Origin: Austropuccinia psidii
Taxonomy: Eukaryota; Basidiomycota; Pucciniomycetes; Pucciniales; Sphaerophragmiaceae
Assembly (NCBI GenBank): GCA_023105745.1
Contig: JALGQZ010000013.1
Span: 25,619,105 to 25,683,104, forward strand
Direction: 5' to 3'
DNA length: 64,000 nt
Under the pieces are notes generated by a model. That model ran no database searches. It worked only from the letters and a program-made list of their open reading frames with translations, and was not told where the DNA came from. The position numbers were made by a program, and so were the translations under genes. This document shows positions 22,011-35,400 of the stretch, piece by piece. Position 1 is the stretch's first letter. The number at the start of each line of letters is the position of its first letter.

Positions 22011-22565
22011 TATGTGGAAAGATGCACCAGGGTGAATTAGTCTTCAAGAGTGGGCTCGTGACTAGGAGTTGTGCTACCATCAAGCACCAGGAAGACATGC
22101 AGGTTTCAGGCATAAGTTAAGAGATATTGATTTTCTTTTCATGACACAGTAATCACCAGGGATAATTACCTTTCAAGCATCAGAAATAAGTAGAGGGAAT
22201 GATGCATTGCAACCCTAGACTTCAAGCAGGCACCAGGGAAAATGCTGTGTCAATCTTTGGAGATTTACTCCACATCAAGAAAATGTCAAGCAAAAAAAAA
22301 GGTCAAACTCACATCAAGAAGAAATAGAGCAAACATTGAGCACATGTCACACTCTGGTATTACACCAAATCCTGTGACATCCACCAATATTGGTTCCCCT
22401 GTGCCTTCAACTCAGATTCCTGACCACCCAAATCTCCTGAAACCATACAAATGTTGCTAGAAATAACACAATAGCCACCTGTTTCCACATGCTTACATAA
22501 AATAGGTCCTTCAGCAAGTCTCTATGAAGAGGGGTGTGTGTTGGCCTCATTTTGTGTAGCTAAGA
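22011..22565. other. Low-level repeated segment, no gene
   Basis: CACCAGG recurs at about 22026, 22088, 22155 and 22230 with loosely similar surroundings, suggesting a very degraded tandem. A similar CACCAGGGAGAATG word lies at 48105. The frame 22242-22460 has no recognisable motif. Confidence 0.35.
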
Positions 22566-22569
22566 ATCA

Positions 22570-23225
22570 GATTTGCATGAGCAGGATTGAAATTTTATGG
22601 GTGATACTCGTGGAGCCTGCCATATAATAAAGTGGGTGCATGGGTGTGACACATGTACATGAAGGCAAAAGAATTTGAGGGCTTCATTTCAATTGGGATT
22701 GACACATTATACTTGAGGGTGTGGGGACTGCTATAGAAGGTGAAGGTGCATGAGCTTGACACATTCACAACAAGGAAAAAGAATTTGATGCCCTCATGTC
22801 AATTATAATTGACAATTTGCGGGTTACACTTGTGGAGCCACCCACAGCAGGTGCATGAGTGTGACGCCCTAAGTCTAGCAGCAGCAACCATTTGCAGGTG
22901 ACATGTGTGGAACCACCCACAGCAGCTGTGTAAGTGTAACACACACAAAGGCATAAGCATGTGGGGACCTAATGTCAATCTGCATTGAGAATTTGCAGGT
23001 GACAGATGTGGAGCCCACTACACATTGCTGCGGGTGTGGGTGCAGGTGCGTAAGTGTGACATGTGCATGAAAAAGCAAAGAATATGAGGGCCTAATTTTA
23101 ATAAGAATAGATAATTTGCAGGTGAAACATGTGGATCCTGCTGCAAAATATGGCAGGTGCAGGTTAAGGTGTGTAAGTGTGATCCATGCACACAAAGGCA
23201 AAAGAATATGTGGGGTAAGTTTTTG
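22570..23225. repeat. Degenerate tandem array, unit about 125-130 bp, five to six copies
   Basis: Each unit contains TTTGCAGGTGACA(T/G)(G/A)TGTGGAGCC-like sequence, then CAGCAGGTGCA, GTAAGTGTGACACATGCAC, AAAGGCAAAAGAAT and GAGGGCC. Units start near 22600, 22700, 22800, 22893, 22993 and 23113. Spacing and sequence vary, so the array is old. The minus-strand frame 22875-23246 repeats the unit and is not a gene. Confidence 0.7.
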
Positions 23226-23239
23226 AAACCTAAATGTGC

Positions 23240-24785
23240 ACAGCACCCACTAGGCAGATGTGAATGGTTTTTAGCTCATATCTCTTCATATATAAAGGAC
23301 AGAGAGTTGAAATAAAAATAAGGCTACCACTTAGTTACTTTGGGAATACAGATAGAAACTTCATTTGAAAAGTGGTAAACAAGGTAACAACTTCTAAGGA
23401 TTTATTGAACAAAATTGTTATAGCTGTTGACCACTTTGTTTTGAAAGTGGTCCAAACTTAAAAAAAGGTAGATAGTCATATTCTACTATCTCATAAGTGA
23501 AGAATTATGTAACATATATCATTATATTCAAGGTATGACCCCTTGAAATCATGGTTCAAAGTTTAAAATAGTAAATTCTGACAGAAAAAATGAGTTACAA
23601 GAAAAATCTTCAAAAATAGAGTTTCAATGATGTAATGAAATTCTCTTGGAAGTTTCTTAATGAAATGCCAAGGTATCCAAATTCATTCTCTTAATGGCTG
23701 TAGCATTTATAAATCAAAAGGTATTAATGCTCAAAGCTTCAGCTTAATTTTGATCATTCATTATTACTCACTGTAACCTTATCTTAAGTTCAACAGTCAT
23801 ATAAGAAATTAAGGTGGCTAATACTAGCTTATTATGGTTAAAAATGATAGAATCCAAAAAGTTGAATCTTATTTCAAATGTATGATGTCAGCAGACTTAG
23901 AGTTACAGTGATAATTATAAATAATGACATAATAAGGATAGAAGATGGTGTAAATATGGTGAAATCATCACTATATCTTAAATTACTGAGTAATTCCAGT
24001 TGCTACCATCTGTCAACAGATAGTAGAATCTATCTGGACTCTAGGAGGAAGGTTTTTACTATATATAGATCTTTTTTTACCTCTATTCCCCCCTCAGACG
24101 CTTCAAAAACAATAACAAAATTAAATCAAAGGTTATATCTTTATTTTTGAAAATTATTCTATAATATTATTAAATAAAAAAGATAATATTTCTTATAATT
24201 ACAAGCTTTGAGGTCAGTCATTTAATATTTTTTTTAAAATCACTCCAAAAAAATGTCTAATTCCATGTAAAAATAAGAATATTTGTAATTTCTTCTATTT
24301 TTAATTGTAAATACAATTTAAATAAGTTGTATGTACATTTTTAGGCATAAAACTATTCAAAATTATTATATTGAGTGTCAAAAGTAGGTTCTTTTGATCT
24401 TTTCTAATAATTTCCATTTATTATTTCTTTGATAATTCTTTTATTAATATAAATAGCATATATATGTGTATATAGATTTAATATTGAGAATGTTTTTCTT
24501 ATAATTTTTATTACAATTAAAAGACAATTTATAATGCCTTTATTATTTTTTGGTATCAATAATAAAGTCAAATTAACATGTCAATTAGTAAATATTAATA
24601 TATTTATCCTTATTGTATTATTTTTTTAGAATATAATTTAAATTTTTTTGTTTATTTGATAATATGAATATTTTATGCCATAATTATAAGAATTATTTTT
24701 TATATTATCATTCAACTTCACAAGGACATGCATAGTAAAATAAGTAAAATATTGAAAATATTTACTTATTGTTTCATAGTCAAAA
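23240..24785 (+). repeat. LTR-2 fragment (middle to 3' end)
   Basis: Starts with GAATGGTTTTTAGCTCATATC, matching 29385, 52212 and 57095. It carries GTTGACCACTTTGTT and AAAGTGGTCCAAACTTA, the TATA/CT core at 24050-24095, and ends in TTTACTTATTGTTTCATAGTC at 24763-24783. The first third of LTR-2 is missing or replaced by the tandem array on the left. The frame 23878-24150 is chance. Confidence 0.7.
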
Positions 24786-24849
24786 ATTACACAGAGCATT
24801 GGTCATTTGGAATTTGGGATATGGTGAGAAAGGAGAATATTTAAATAAA

Positions 24850-25260
24850 ATGCTTGTGTGGAAAGCCTTTGACACTGAAAATTAGAATTAAACAGTTCAA
24901 TATCAATTCCCCATGAAAATGATGTGGAAGCAAATGTTTCTGTGAGCGTAAGGATGACCAACTAGAGAAATGAACATCCCTTGGTGGGCAAGACAATCAT
25001 TCCATGAGCACAAGGATGGTGAATTGAGAACATGAGAGGGAAGTGAAGGAGAATAAGCATAATAACATGTGGAGATGATGAGGCGGAGGTGCAAATTCAA
25101 AAGGATGGGAAACCGGGGAGATGTGGAAGCCTATCTTCAAATGAGCAGAAACATGGAAAATTGGGAAAATGAACAGTCCTCCATGCATAAGCCAATCATT
25201 GAATGAGAATAAGGATGGTAAATTTAGAACATGAGGGGGAATTGTGGGAGCATAAGAATT
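24850..25260. repeat. Degenerate tandem repeat, unit about 200 bp
   Basis: GAGCACAAGGATGGTGAATT with GAGAACATGAGAGG (about 25005-25035) recurs as GAATAAGGATGGTAAATTTAG with GAACATGAGGGGG (25206-25235), and a weaker copy lies at 24945. AAGCCAATCATTGAATGAGA-like words also occur at 27170 and 27235, so part of the family lies there too. Minus-strand frames over it (24903-25188) mirror the repeat. Confidence 0.5.
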
Positions 25261-25288
25261 TTAATTTGCCAAGGTCATGAGGCAGTGT

Positions 25289-27085
25289 GAGCCTTAGAGG
25301 TAATTTCATATACCCAAAAGACCACAAATTTAAAAAATAACATATTAATATAAATAAAATAAATTTATTTATATTATTAAAATAAAAATCAAAATATAAA
25401 TATAAAATTATATTAAAAATAAAAAATTGATTACAATTTAAAAATAAAAATACATTAAATTTTGTAAGTATAAAATTACATTTACACTTGAAAAAATTAA
25501 GTAAAAATGAAATTTTAACAAAATTGTGAAAAAATAAATAAATTTGGAAAAAAGTTGAATAAAAATTATTATAACTTTTTATCCAATAAATAAATACATA
25601 AAAATTATCTCACCATTGGATTCCTCATAAAAAATTAGGTGGGGTCACCTCTGAGTGAAATTCTTGTAACTCAACTCTAAATAAGCTTAAATTAAGTTTT
25701 TAGTATTTTCAATACAAAATTTGAAAATCCTCAAAACCTCAATTTAATTCACACCACATGTGGTGTTAACCATCAATTTTTGTGTTAAAATTGAGGTGTT
25801 TTGTTTAGTTTAGAAGTTATGAGGAATTGAAGTATTTTCAATTGAATTCAATTGAAATGTCAAAATGTGCGCATGTATTACATAAGTGAACTTTGATTTA
25901 CATATGAGGTGTCAATTATTACTGTATTGTACTGTACAATTGAATTGAATTACATATGTAAATTATAAGTATAATACATGATGAGGAATTAAAGGAAAAA
26001 TAAATTGGAAAGATTAAATTTGGGGGGGAAAAGGAACTCCAGCTCTAAGGGGGAGCTAGACCCCCAAAATCCTTGCTGACAGGTGTGGGATGTCAAAATT
26101 CATGCAAAAGTTCATCACTTTTGGCCTGGAATTGAGTTACAGGGTCTGTGGACTCAATTGATGATGAGGTTTTGATACCAACTGGGGTAGTTTTAGCTGT
26201 TGCCAAGAGGGTAAAACTACCCTTAAGATAAAACAATCATAGTAAAAACAGCTTTAACTGGTTTCTACGCCTCTGACACACATTCTGACGTGTTTTGAAG
26301 GCTCTAGGCCTGGTATTGCTATAGTAATGGCTGATTTAAGGGTCTAAAATGGCTAAAAATGACTTAAACCAGCCCTTTTTGGTCTAAACCAGGGTTCAAT
26401 GATGCCATAATTGGCTTTTCTGTTGTCAGACTGTTTTTCACGACTGACAAGAGTAAATTTTACTTTTGGAGTAAGAGAATTGATGGCTATAAAAGAATGT
26501 CTCCTTTGCCCCACTTTTCTCTTCATGTTAGAATCTTTTCCTTTTATAATTAGTTTAAACATTGTTAAACCAATCAATAAAAGATTCCAACCACTTTTCT
26601 TATATCATTTTAAACCTTTTAACCACGTGAAAAAATAATTATAATCATTTTTACCCCTGAACCACCCCAAAAGTGAATTAAAGCATCTTTCATCACTGTT
26701 AACTTTGTCACTTTGTTTCCAAATTTACTCTGGTCACTTTTGGGCGTGTTTTCTCTTTAATATTCTTTTTAAATACTTTGATCTTTAATTAATTGCTTGC
26801 AGTTCTTTTCTCAATTAATTCCAATTGAAATTTCTCTTGAAGAAATTTCTTATGTAGCCTTAAAATATCTCTTGTAGAGTATTTTTTGGATAAATTTTTA
26901 TTGTTGGTAAAACAATAAATTTTTATAATATTATTTTTTTATACTAATAAAGTTATAAACAATAAAATTGGCGTGTTTTCTGTTAAAAATAATATTTCTT
27001 ACTATTTTTAATTGATTTTTTACCTTATACAAATTTTGAGGACAGGAAAAGTATTTGATTTTTAATCAAAGTTTCATATCCACAC
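25289..27085 (+). other. Unclassified AT-rich repeat-like region with LTR-like promoter features
   Basis: Begins TGAGCCTTAGAGGTAATTTC, similar to the tip of element F4 (TGAGCCTTGAGGTATATTTT), followed by about 250 bp that is more than 85 percent A+T. Further right, 26030-26640 is richer in GC and contains TATAAAAG at 26488-26495 followed by a C/T-rich stretch, resembling a retrotransposon LTR promoter. No second copy is in the window, so its nature is unproven. Confidence 0.35.
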
Positions 27086-29089
27086 CTTACAGGCAGGGTG
27101 CAAAGGGATAAGGGTGGTATATGGCAGAGACAATGAGGAAGTGGAGGGGAAGCCAAACTTTGTGCTGAAGCCAATTCATGCATTAGAGTGGGCATGGTAA
27201 GGGGGGAAAAGATCAGCCAGAAGTGTGGAGGTCATCTCATGCATGAGAATGAGCATTCAAAAATTGTGGCTTGCACCATGAGGTGTAATTACCCAAAGAT
27301 TTCAAATGGTCTTGATAAGGTGTTTTTCTTTGAGTGAAATACCCATGTTAAAATTTCATGATTAATGTTTTCTTTATTTGGAAATGAGGTGACCGCCCAA
27401 ATCAAGTTTGTATAACACAAAACTAACACAATTGAGGCAAGACTCTCTACTGACAGAAGTGCCATGTGGTGTCAATCGCCAGTGCTTGATGTGAAATTTG
27501 CCATGGTGAATTATGCATAGCAAATATCTATTGCATAAAAAGAAAAATAATCCAACAGTCAACTCAACTGACAAAGCTCCTTCAAGAAACTTCACACCCC
27601 CTGAAACCCACCATACAGTAAAAAATGCAAAGAACATTACTCACAGAAGAAAAAGGCTTTGAATTTCAACAAAACCAGCCAAACCAGCCAAAAAGTTCAT
27701 CTTTTTTCTATTATGAACAGGAATAACCCTTTCATAAAAACAACAGTTATCAAACATTCAACCCAAATTACAAAGCTCCTTCATTCAATTTAGAGCTTCT
27801 CAGTAAACCAGAATAAAATACATGCATAAAAATGAATAGTAAACTGTGTGCGACCTCATAATCACCTGCATGAGAATACATAACCTTCTTCGACCACCCT
27901 CAAACTTCCTTCAATAATGTTAAGAATGAAAACATAGGAACTCTATTTAATAAAAAAAACACATTACCTGATAAAGAATAATAATCCTGGCAGCTGAACC
28001 ACCTTGCCTCAGTTCAATAGTTGACTAAAAAACAAGGTCACCAGAAATCATATTGGGATGTGAATGTTTAATAGTTATATACAATGGATCAATTACATTT
28101 CCTAGTTGGTAATATCACACAATCTGGAATTCCTGAATGGGTAGAATGAATCTTTACTGTAAAAAATGGGGCCCCCATTGAGAAAAAGGGGTATTCTAAA
28201 CAACAGAAGTGTATTCTTTATCTGTTTCAATTGATTGTTTGCTTCCTCAGGTGACCAATTCTATTGAATGATTCTTTGCAGATCAATAAATTAGACAGAA
28301 ACACCCTGAAGCTAGCAGCAGTTACAGACCCCATAAAACTATTTCTTCTTGAGTAAATGATATCAGTATCAGAAAAAATTAATTAAATGGTATCCAATAG
28401 TGTAACATGATCATTTTTGAGTAAATATATCACATATAACCATTCCTGAAGCTAGAAGGTATCTGAAGACTCAAATTTAAGGTCTTTGATATTTCATACT
28501 TGAACAGATTCTTACTCTGGTTCTTTATATCCTTAATATTAGATAGAAGGAATATTACTTTGGAAGTATTTTTATAGATTGGTGAAGGAAGTTTTTCACG
28601 GAAATGTGTACTAGTTGTTTTCTTTTTTGAAATCCAACATCCAGGAGTTTCTCCCAGATTTTGGAGAAGCTTCTAGTCAGAAATAAAAAATATCAAATAG
28701 CATGAAAAATCAAAAATAGAGCACAGTATTCAACTACTTTTAGGAAATTAGGGTATGAAAAATTTCTTCCTTATATTTTCTACTTTGAGGAGTAAAAGCA
28801 AAGGTGAAAGACAAAAAAATCATGCAATATCAAAAACTAATTGGGTAAACAATGAGTAACTAGTCACTGGTGAAAATACAATAAAATAAAGAATCAGTGG
28901 TTTTGTAGACTCCAGATCATTGATTTTTAATTGATAACATATTCCTTCTCTTCAGTTTTCGAGAACTGATATGATAAAGAGAAATTCATTATTATTAATC
29001 TTGAAATGTACTTCAATATATAAACCATCCAACATTCCATTGGTTGAAGAACAAGAGATAAAGATTCTTTTCCAGTTTCTAAAAGAACT
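27086..29089. other. No gene identified
   Basis: The left 180 bp resemble the tandem family at 24850-25260. The minus-strand frame 27374-27637 has a hydrophobic middle and no family match. The rest is AT-rich, probably old transposon DNA, since the LTR-2 copy starts directly at its right edge. Confidence 0.4.
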
Positions 29090-32000
29090 TGTTTCAGCCT
29101 TTGAGATATGAAGGAATATCTAACAAAATGAAAAAAAAAACTTTAAAATACTTATTTTAACAAGTAAGAGTGGAAATTATTATTTTAAAATAAGTAAAAA
29201 TTCCATAAAGAAGCATAAAGCTTTGACTATCTCCAAAGCCAATGGATAAACATTTGATAGAAACTACAATATTGGACTTACCATGAAAAACTACACATAT
29301 AAAATCTTTTGGTCGTATCTGAGAAGTCAATGATTTCTGAGATAACATGAATATATGCACTTTTATGATCAGCAAATATATAGATGGTTTTCAACTCATG
29401 TCTTTTGAATTGTGCACTATAAAGGGATAAACCAAAGATAAAGTTACCACTTAATCAATTTCACAATACATATAAAAGCTTTATTTGGCAAGCTATCAAC
29501 AAGTTTATAGCTTACAATGGTTTATGGATTAAAATAAGCAAAACTGTTGAAGACTTTGTAATGAAAGTGGTCCAAACTTAAAGAAAAGTATATATTAAAA
29601 TTCTAATAGCTCATAAATGAAGAATGATGTATTTTTTATCTTCCTATTAAAGGTAACACCCCTTGAATTCATGGTTTAAAGTTTAAAATAGTTGATTTTG
29701 ATATAAATCATGAGTCCAAAAAATCATCAAAAAGAGATTTTCAATCATTTAATAAAAACTCTTTTTTCTATGCAATAAATACATACCAAGCTATGAGAAT
29801 TCACTCTCTTAATGGATTTAGTTTGTATAAATCAAAAGGTATGAAACATCAAAATTTAAGTTTAAAATTGATCATTTATGACAACTCACTGTAATTTCAT
29901 TTCAAGTTAAAGAGTTATATTGTCAGCCTGTGACTCACAACCAGAGCACAAGTATGACAGCCAAAATACCATAAACCAATGGTATACCCAAGATACCAGC
30001 AAAACATGGAGCTGAGGCAAATGAGCTCAAAAGGTATCAAAAGAAAGAGGAAATCACCTACTTCCAAAAATATAAGTCCCATCACCATAGGACAAAGAAT
30101 AACAAAGTTATTCCTGCTCAAAGTTATTGCTGAGCATAAACCTTAATTTTCACCTCTCATCCAAAATCTAGAAGGAGAGGCTTAATGCCATCAAATTGTT
30201 ACTCAAAATAAAGCTCTAAGCCAGGGCTATCCAATGGTACCAGCCAAACTGAGCTAGCACCAATATTACTGGAGTTATGGTCAATTTCAGGCCAAATAAG
30301 GGTGAACAAAACATTCACCTCTCATCTAACTTCTACAGTTTTAGTGTGAAATACTTGAAGTGGGGTCTTTTTGGAAAGGCCACAATCAGGGCTATCTGAT
30401 GGTGTCACCCAATTCCCCATATCTCAACTACAGTAGAAGGTATGGGACAAACAAGCTCAATACAGCTTTTTGCCTAAATCACACATATGTACAAAAATCT
30501 TGTACATGGCATAACTTTGCCATATTTAATGATAACCATATCAAATAAGGTACCATTGTGTAGGACACATACAGGGATACACACTGGTTCAGTTTTGAGG
30601 TTGATATCTCAAGAACTGACAAAGTTATAGCTGTTTTAAGGTTAAAATCCCACATTCTGACCAATACAGCCTTACCATGGGATAATATCCCATACTCATG
30701 AATATAAGGTGTCAAATAGACAAATAAGCTTGTTTTTACTTCAATTCCTCATATGTCAGTCAATACTGCGGTCCCATACAGCTTCTTTACAGCATTCTAC
30801 GCGTCATACACATCAGAATCAGGCTGTGAGGTCCCCAGATGAAAATTTTCACCCTGTATTGGTGAAAACTGCCCAGATGTGGTTTCAAAACCATATCTGA
30901 GCCCAATACAGGTTATACAGGCTGTTTGCAAACCACAAGCCAGTACTAGAGAGTGAAAAAATCTTCACTTCCTCTACGTGGAAAGGTCTAGCACCCTTTC
31001 CACCCCATTTCAGGATAAAAAGGAGGCTTTTCACAGCCAGAATTGTCTCCTCATCCTGCTCTTTAATAACCTACATAGTAAACTGTCAAAAACAGTTTTA
31101 CTCTTGGTTAATAATCAGGTATAATTATAAATCTTAATTATTGTAGTCTTTTATTATTGTAACCCAACAGATAAAGCTACACCCAGGGCTTTCAACAGCG
31201 CTCACCACCACTATATTACATATAGTAAAGCCCTTTTTATCTTAAATTAAATTATCTTTAAGCCTTTATAAATCTTTTTTCAACCATTTTTACCATGTCA
31301 CAAACATAGTTAAAGTTGCAATTAGTCTATTTAAACCTTTATCATAGTTTCAGCCTGACATATATAAGGTATAAAACAGGTAAATACTATTAAATTATTA
31401 TTAATAAGAAGAAATGCACAAAGCTTAAGCTTATTTCAATCCTATGATGTCAGCAAACTTAAAGTTATAGTGATAACTCAAAATCATGGTGTAATAGTGA
31501 GATAAGCTGATTTCATTATGATGTAATAATCACCAAACCTTGAAATATTATTAGATTGTGGTGGATACCATCAGTCAGAATCTACTGGAAGCCTTCTGGA
31601 CTCTAGGAGGGAGGCCTTTACTATATAATGAGCTCTTTTTACCTCTATTTCCCCATCAGATGCAACCAAAACACTGAAAATATCAAACCAAAGGTGATAA
31701 CGTTATTCTTTTTATATAATTCTATTATATTATGAAAATTTCAATTTAATCTTTATATTAATGATTGATTACTTAATTTTTTTTTAAATTTCTGTCCAAA
31801 TCCTTAATTCCAAGTAAAATCAAGAAAATTTGTAATTTATTTATTTTTTATTTGTAAATGAAATTGGAATCAGTTTTATTTACATTATTTGGCATATGAT
31901 AATTCACAATCATTATATTAAGTGTTCAAATTAGGTTTCTATTTCTCCTTTTTTGATAAATGCTCTTTATATATATTTGTAACAATTATTCATTAATATA

Positions 32001-32340
32001 AATAGTATATATATTGATATATGACTTTATTATTAGAAATATTATTGTTATATATTGGTTTTTATGAATAGAAACCAATTTTCCACACATTTATAGTTTT
32101 TTTGTATCAATAATGAATGTCCATAAATATATTAATATATTCAATTTTATTATATTATTCTTTTAAAATATAACTTATATAATCATATTTATTTAATGAT
32201 ATGGATATTTTACACCATAATGATAATAAATCTTTATTATTATAGTTTTTCTTAATCTTATTCATTACCTCAATAAGGACATTCAGAGTGAAATAAGTAA
32301 TATATTAGTAATATTTACTTATTTTCTCATATTCAAACCT
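29090..32340 (+). repeat. LTR-2 copy interrupted by a solo LTR-3
   Basis: Starts TGTTTCAGCCTTTGAGATATG, aligning with the 3' LTR start at 56660 (TGTGAGCGTTTGAGATATG). It carries the GTGGTCCAAACTTA block (29568), is broken at 29921-31360 by LTR-3, and resumes through GGACTCTAGGAGGGAGG (31598), the TATA/CT core (31620-31660) and the TTTACTTATT / ATTCAAA end (32314-32335). Without the insertion it is about 1.8 kb. A minus-strand copia relic abuts its right end. Confidence 0.75.
29921..31360 (+). mobile_element. Solo LTR-3 with TATAT target duplication
   Basis: The 1440-bp unit starts TGTCAGCCTGTGACTC and ends TTTCAGCCTGACA, so both tips share TGTCAG(G/C)CTG in inverted form. TATAT flanks it at 29916-29920 and 31361-31365. 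Removing the unit and one TATAT gives GTTATATAAGG, the uninterrupted sequence of LTR-2 at 57626 (GTTATATAAGTG). GATAAAAAGG at 31014-31023 is a possible TATA box. No internal region remains, so it is a solo LTR. Confidence 0.88.
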
Positions 32341-35300
32341 TATACCTGATCCAGTTGGTAGAAATATCTTTATGTCATTTTATATTCTTATATAATGGAT
32401 TTCATAAAAAATCAATAGGTCCAGAAAATTTCAATTGAATCTCAGGGCTAATGAAAACATTTTTTATCCATAAGATTTCAAGAGATACATAGCGTGTCAA
32501 TCATAGAATAGAACTAATGGAAAATAGACCTTTTATTGGGTGAGACTTTGAATTCCATAAGAAATGGCCACAAATAGCATACCATACCCTGAAGTGAAAT
32601 TTGCATCATATTTACTTCTCCAATCAGATGCTGAATAGCTTGTCATGGTGGTTGGCTTGAAGATACCTTCAATAGTCAAACCAGAGTTTCAATTTCTCTG
32701 ACAAAAATTTGGAATGCTATTCCAGGTGGGCAAATGGTGAACTGATTATTTGTAAAGTAAATAAAGAAGAGAAATGTGTAAATAGCAAAAGCTGGGATAA
32801 GAAACATTTTTCATATAATCTGAAACCCCCACATCTTTTTTATAACTAAAAGAGGGATACTAATTAATATTCTTAGATATTTTAAGGCATATTCTATGAG
32901 CAATTGGAGTAGCAATTCATTTGAAGTATTCCATACGAAATCACTTAAATATTTTATTTATGTACAGTTTCTCACAAAGAGCAATAGTCCATTTAAATAA
33001 TTGAATTTTGTCTTCATTGCCAGGAGTAACATAACCTCAGCCATCTTCCCCCTTAAAAATCCCTCTTATATCTCTGTTGAAGGTTTCAACTATCTTCATC
33101 ATCCACATATAATTGTGTAATCAATCCACATAATTTCAGAAGGAAAGGGTTTGGTCGCAATTGAAAGAAAAAGACTGGCTGAAATTGTTTTAAACACAGG
33201 TTATCAAAAATGGAAGCAAGAATTTGATAGCATCCTTGGTTCTTTCTAAGCACACATCATGATTTCATAATCTTCAAGGATCCAGGATAATCTTCATGAG
33301 AACAACCTTCTGGATACTTACTAAAAAAGCTTGATTTTGTTACTCCATTCTCAAAAGAACTAAAAAATGTATTGGATGGAGTTTATAATAATGAATGGGG
33401 ACATCTAATAAAATAAACTTAAGAAGGGTAAATGTTCCAGAAATGTAATGATTTCCATCATAGTCATTTTACTCAATCTTAGGAGGCCCTTTGACTCAAA
33501 AGCTTTCTTTTCATCTTATCAACTTGCGTTTTTGGTTTTCCTCTTCAAAAATTGCTAATTTTGATTATTTGAAGTGGAGTTTCTTGTGGTAACAAACTGA
33601 ATTTTCAATAATTCTTGTCACCCTATGATACCAAATCTTTTAGCAAGCTTCAATTTAAAGTTGCAAGACTGCATATGACTGATAGCTTGAAGTTAAGCTT
33701 TAAGAATTTTTATATTTAGTGAGTCCCTAAGTTGGCAAATGAATTTTAGCCATTGGCAGAATATTTGATTCATCAAAATTATTAGATATGTTCTTTGGTT
33801 ATTTTTCATGAATTTCTTACATTAGACAGCATTTTCTAGGCTTAGAGTGGTCAAATAGCCAGATGATGATGCATTAATACTTCTTTTGGAAATAGAAATT
33901 TCATCATAATCTTCACCCAATATTTCAAAAAATATGCAAACTGTGTGATAGAATTATTCAGGACTGGTGTGATGAATACCAACCAGATTAGTTCAAAGAA
34001 AAGATATTTTCTTCTAAATTTTGGTTACTTTCAAGCAGGAGTCAAATTAATCCATGGGGTGAAGAGTGGGGTTGCTTGTGGTAACAAACTAAATTTTAGA
34101 TCTTTATTGTTTCCCTTTGATGGCAAATCTTTGAACAAGTTTAAGAGTTATATTTTCAAGACTGCATATTACTTATATCTTGAGAGTAAGTTTTTGGAGC
34201 TCTTATATTATCGTGAGTCCCTAATTTGGAAAATTGACTTCATCCGTTGGCTGAATATTTGATTCATCAATATTATTAGATATGTTCTTTGGTTCTTTTA
34301 AAGGAACCTCTTACATTAGACATATTTTTTTTAGGTTTAGAGTATTCAACTATCCAGGTGATAATGCATCAAGCCTTCTTTTGTAAATGTGAATTTCATA
34401 AGAAAACTCACCCAATATTTAAAACAATATGCAAGGTGTGTCAAGCAATTATGCACAGCTGGAGTGTTCAATATCATCCAAATGAGTCCAAAAAGAAGGT
34501 TTTTTCTTCTATATCTTGTTTCATTCAAAGAAGGAGTCACATTATCTCATGGGGTGATTGAGGAACCTCAAGCTTTCAAATTCCCTTACTCCAATCATTC
34601 TACAACATCCCAAAATCAGTCATCATTCCAAAGGAATTCATTAATAATTGAGAGCCTTACCATTCAAAGTTGAATCCCCTTGTTGTTTCATGTCCTTCTG
34701 AGCTACCAAGAAAGCAAAACTCTTCATAATTGGAATACAAATTGGATTCTATTTTCAATTAATTTAAATGTACATAGAATAATGACACCAAAATAGCTAG
34801 GCTGTTTATCTTCGGAATTGTGTTAAAAATTGATTCAAAAGCAGTTTTGAAATATGAGGAAGATACAGGCGCTTCATTCAAAAAACAGGCAGAAATAAAT
34901 AAAGCTTCAGCCCAGCAATCATCAGTCATTTCTGAGTCGAGCGTGAGAAAATGAACTCCCTCCATTATGGTTCTGTTGGATCTCCATGCAGGATAGTTTT
35001 TCCGATGAGTATATGGTTCTGCAAATAGTGAGTCAATTCCTTCAGGAAGAAGAAATTGACAGAAACTCAGATGCAATAAACTCTCCCCCATTATTGAAAA
35101 TGACTTTCTTAATTTAAAAATTTGTCTTTTTTCAATGAAACATTCAAAATTTTGAAAATAAACAAAGCACTGTAGCCTTTCTGAGATATCATAAATGAAA
35201 CAAAATCTGTTTTTTTTGTTATTTACTTGAAAGATACATTAATTTCTTTGTGTCAAAACAGTCTTTATTGGACCACAAATACGTATTTGTAATCTTTTAA

Positions 35301-35400
35301 AAGCTTAGTATGTCACAAGAGAAGCTCTGTTCAAAGGCAGTTTATGCGCTTTGCAAAAAACGCATTATTTCAATTCAAGCTTTGAAGGCTCCGAGAACAG
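32341..35400 (-). pseudogene. Ty1/copia pol relic (integrase, RT, RNase H)
   Basis: Order on the minus strand follows copia pol. 35385-35330 has the end of the zinc-binding pre-integrase block (FCKAHKLPLNRASL). 35240-34760 is the integrase core: FIYDISERLQC, then NNGGEFIASEF, where the catalytic Asp of DNGGEF is Asn (35095-35090), then RSNRTIMEGV and DDCWAEALF. RT retains YVDD at 33109-33098, followed by YINKIFK. RNase H (about 32650-32400) shows SASDWRSKYDANFTSGYG. There are many stops and frameshifts and a 489-bp internal duplication. The 3' end is cut at the LTR-2 boundary and gag was not found. Confidence 0.7.
33590..34560. repeat. 489-bp tandem duplication inside the copia relic
   Basis: TGGTAACAAACT occurs at about 33590 and 34079 and the following sequences run in parallel: GAGTCCCTAA...TTGG, ATATTTGATTCATCAA, TTAGATATGTTCTTTGGTT, AACT/AATAGCCAG. 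The homologous region 5530-6050 is single-copy, so the duplication arose in this copy or its lineage. Confidence 0.65.

Noticed and set aside
22570..23225. CRISPR-like array
   Set aside because: Units are 125-130 bp, degenerate, without unique spacers; the genome is clearly eukaryotic.
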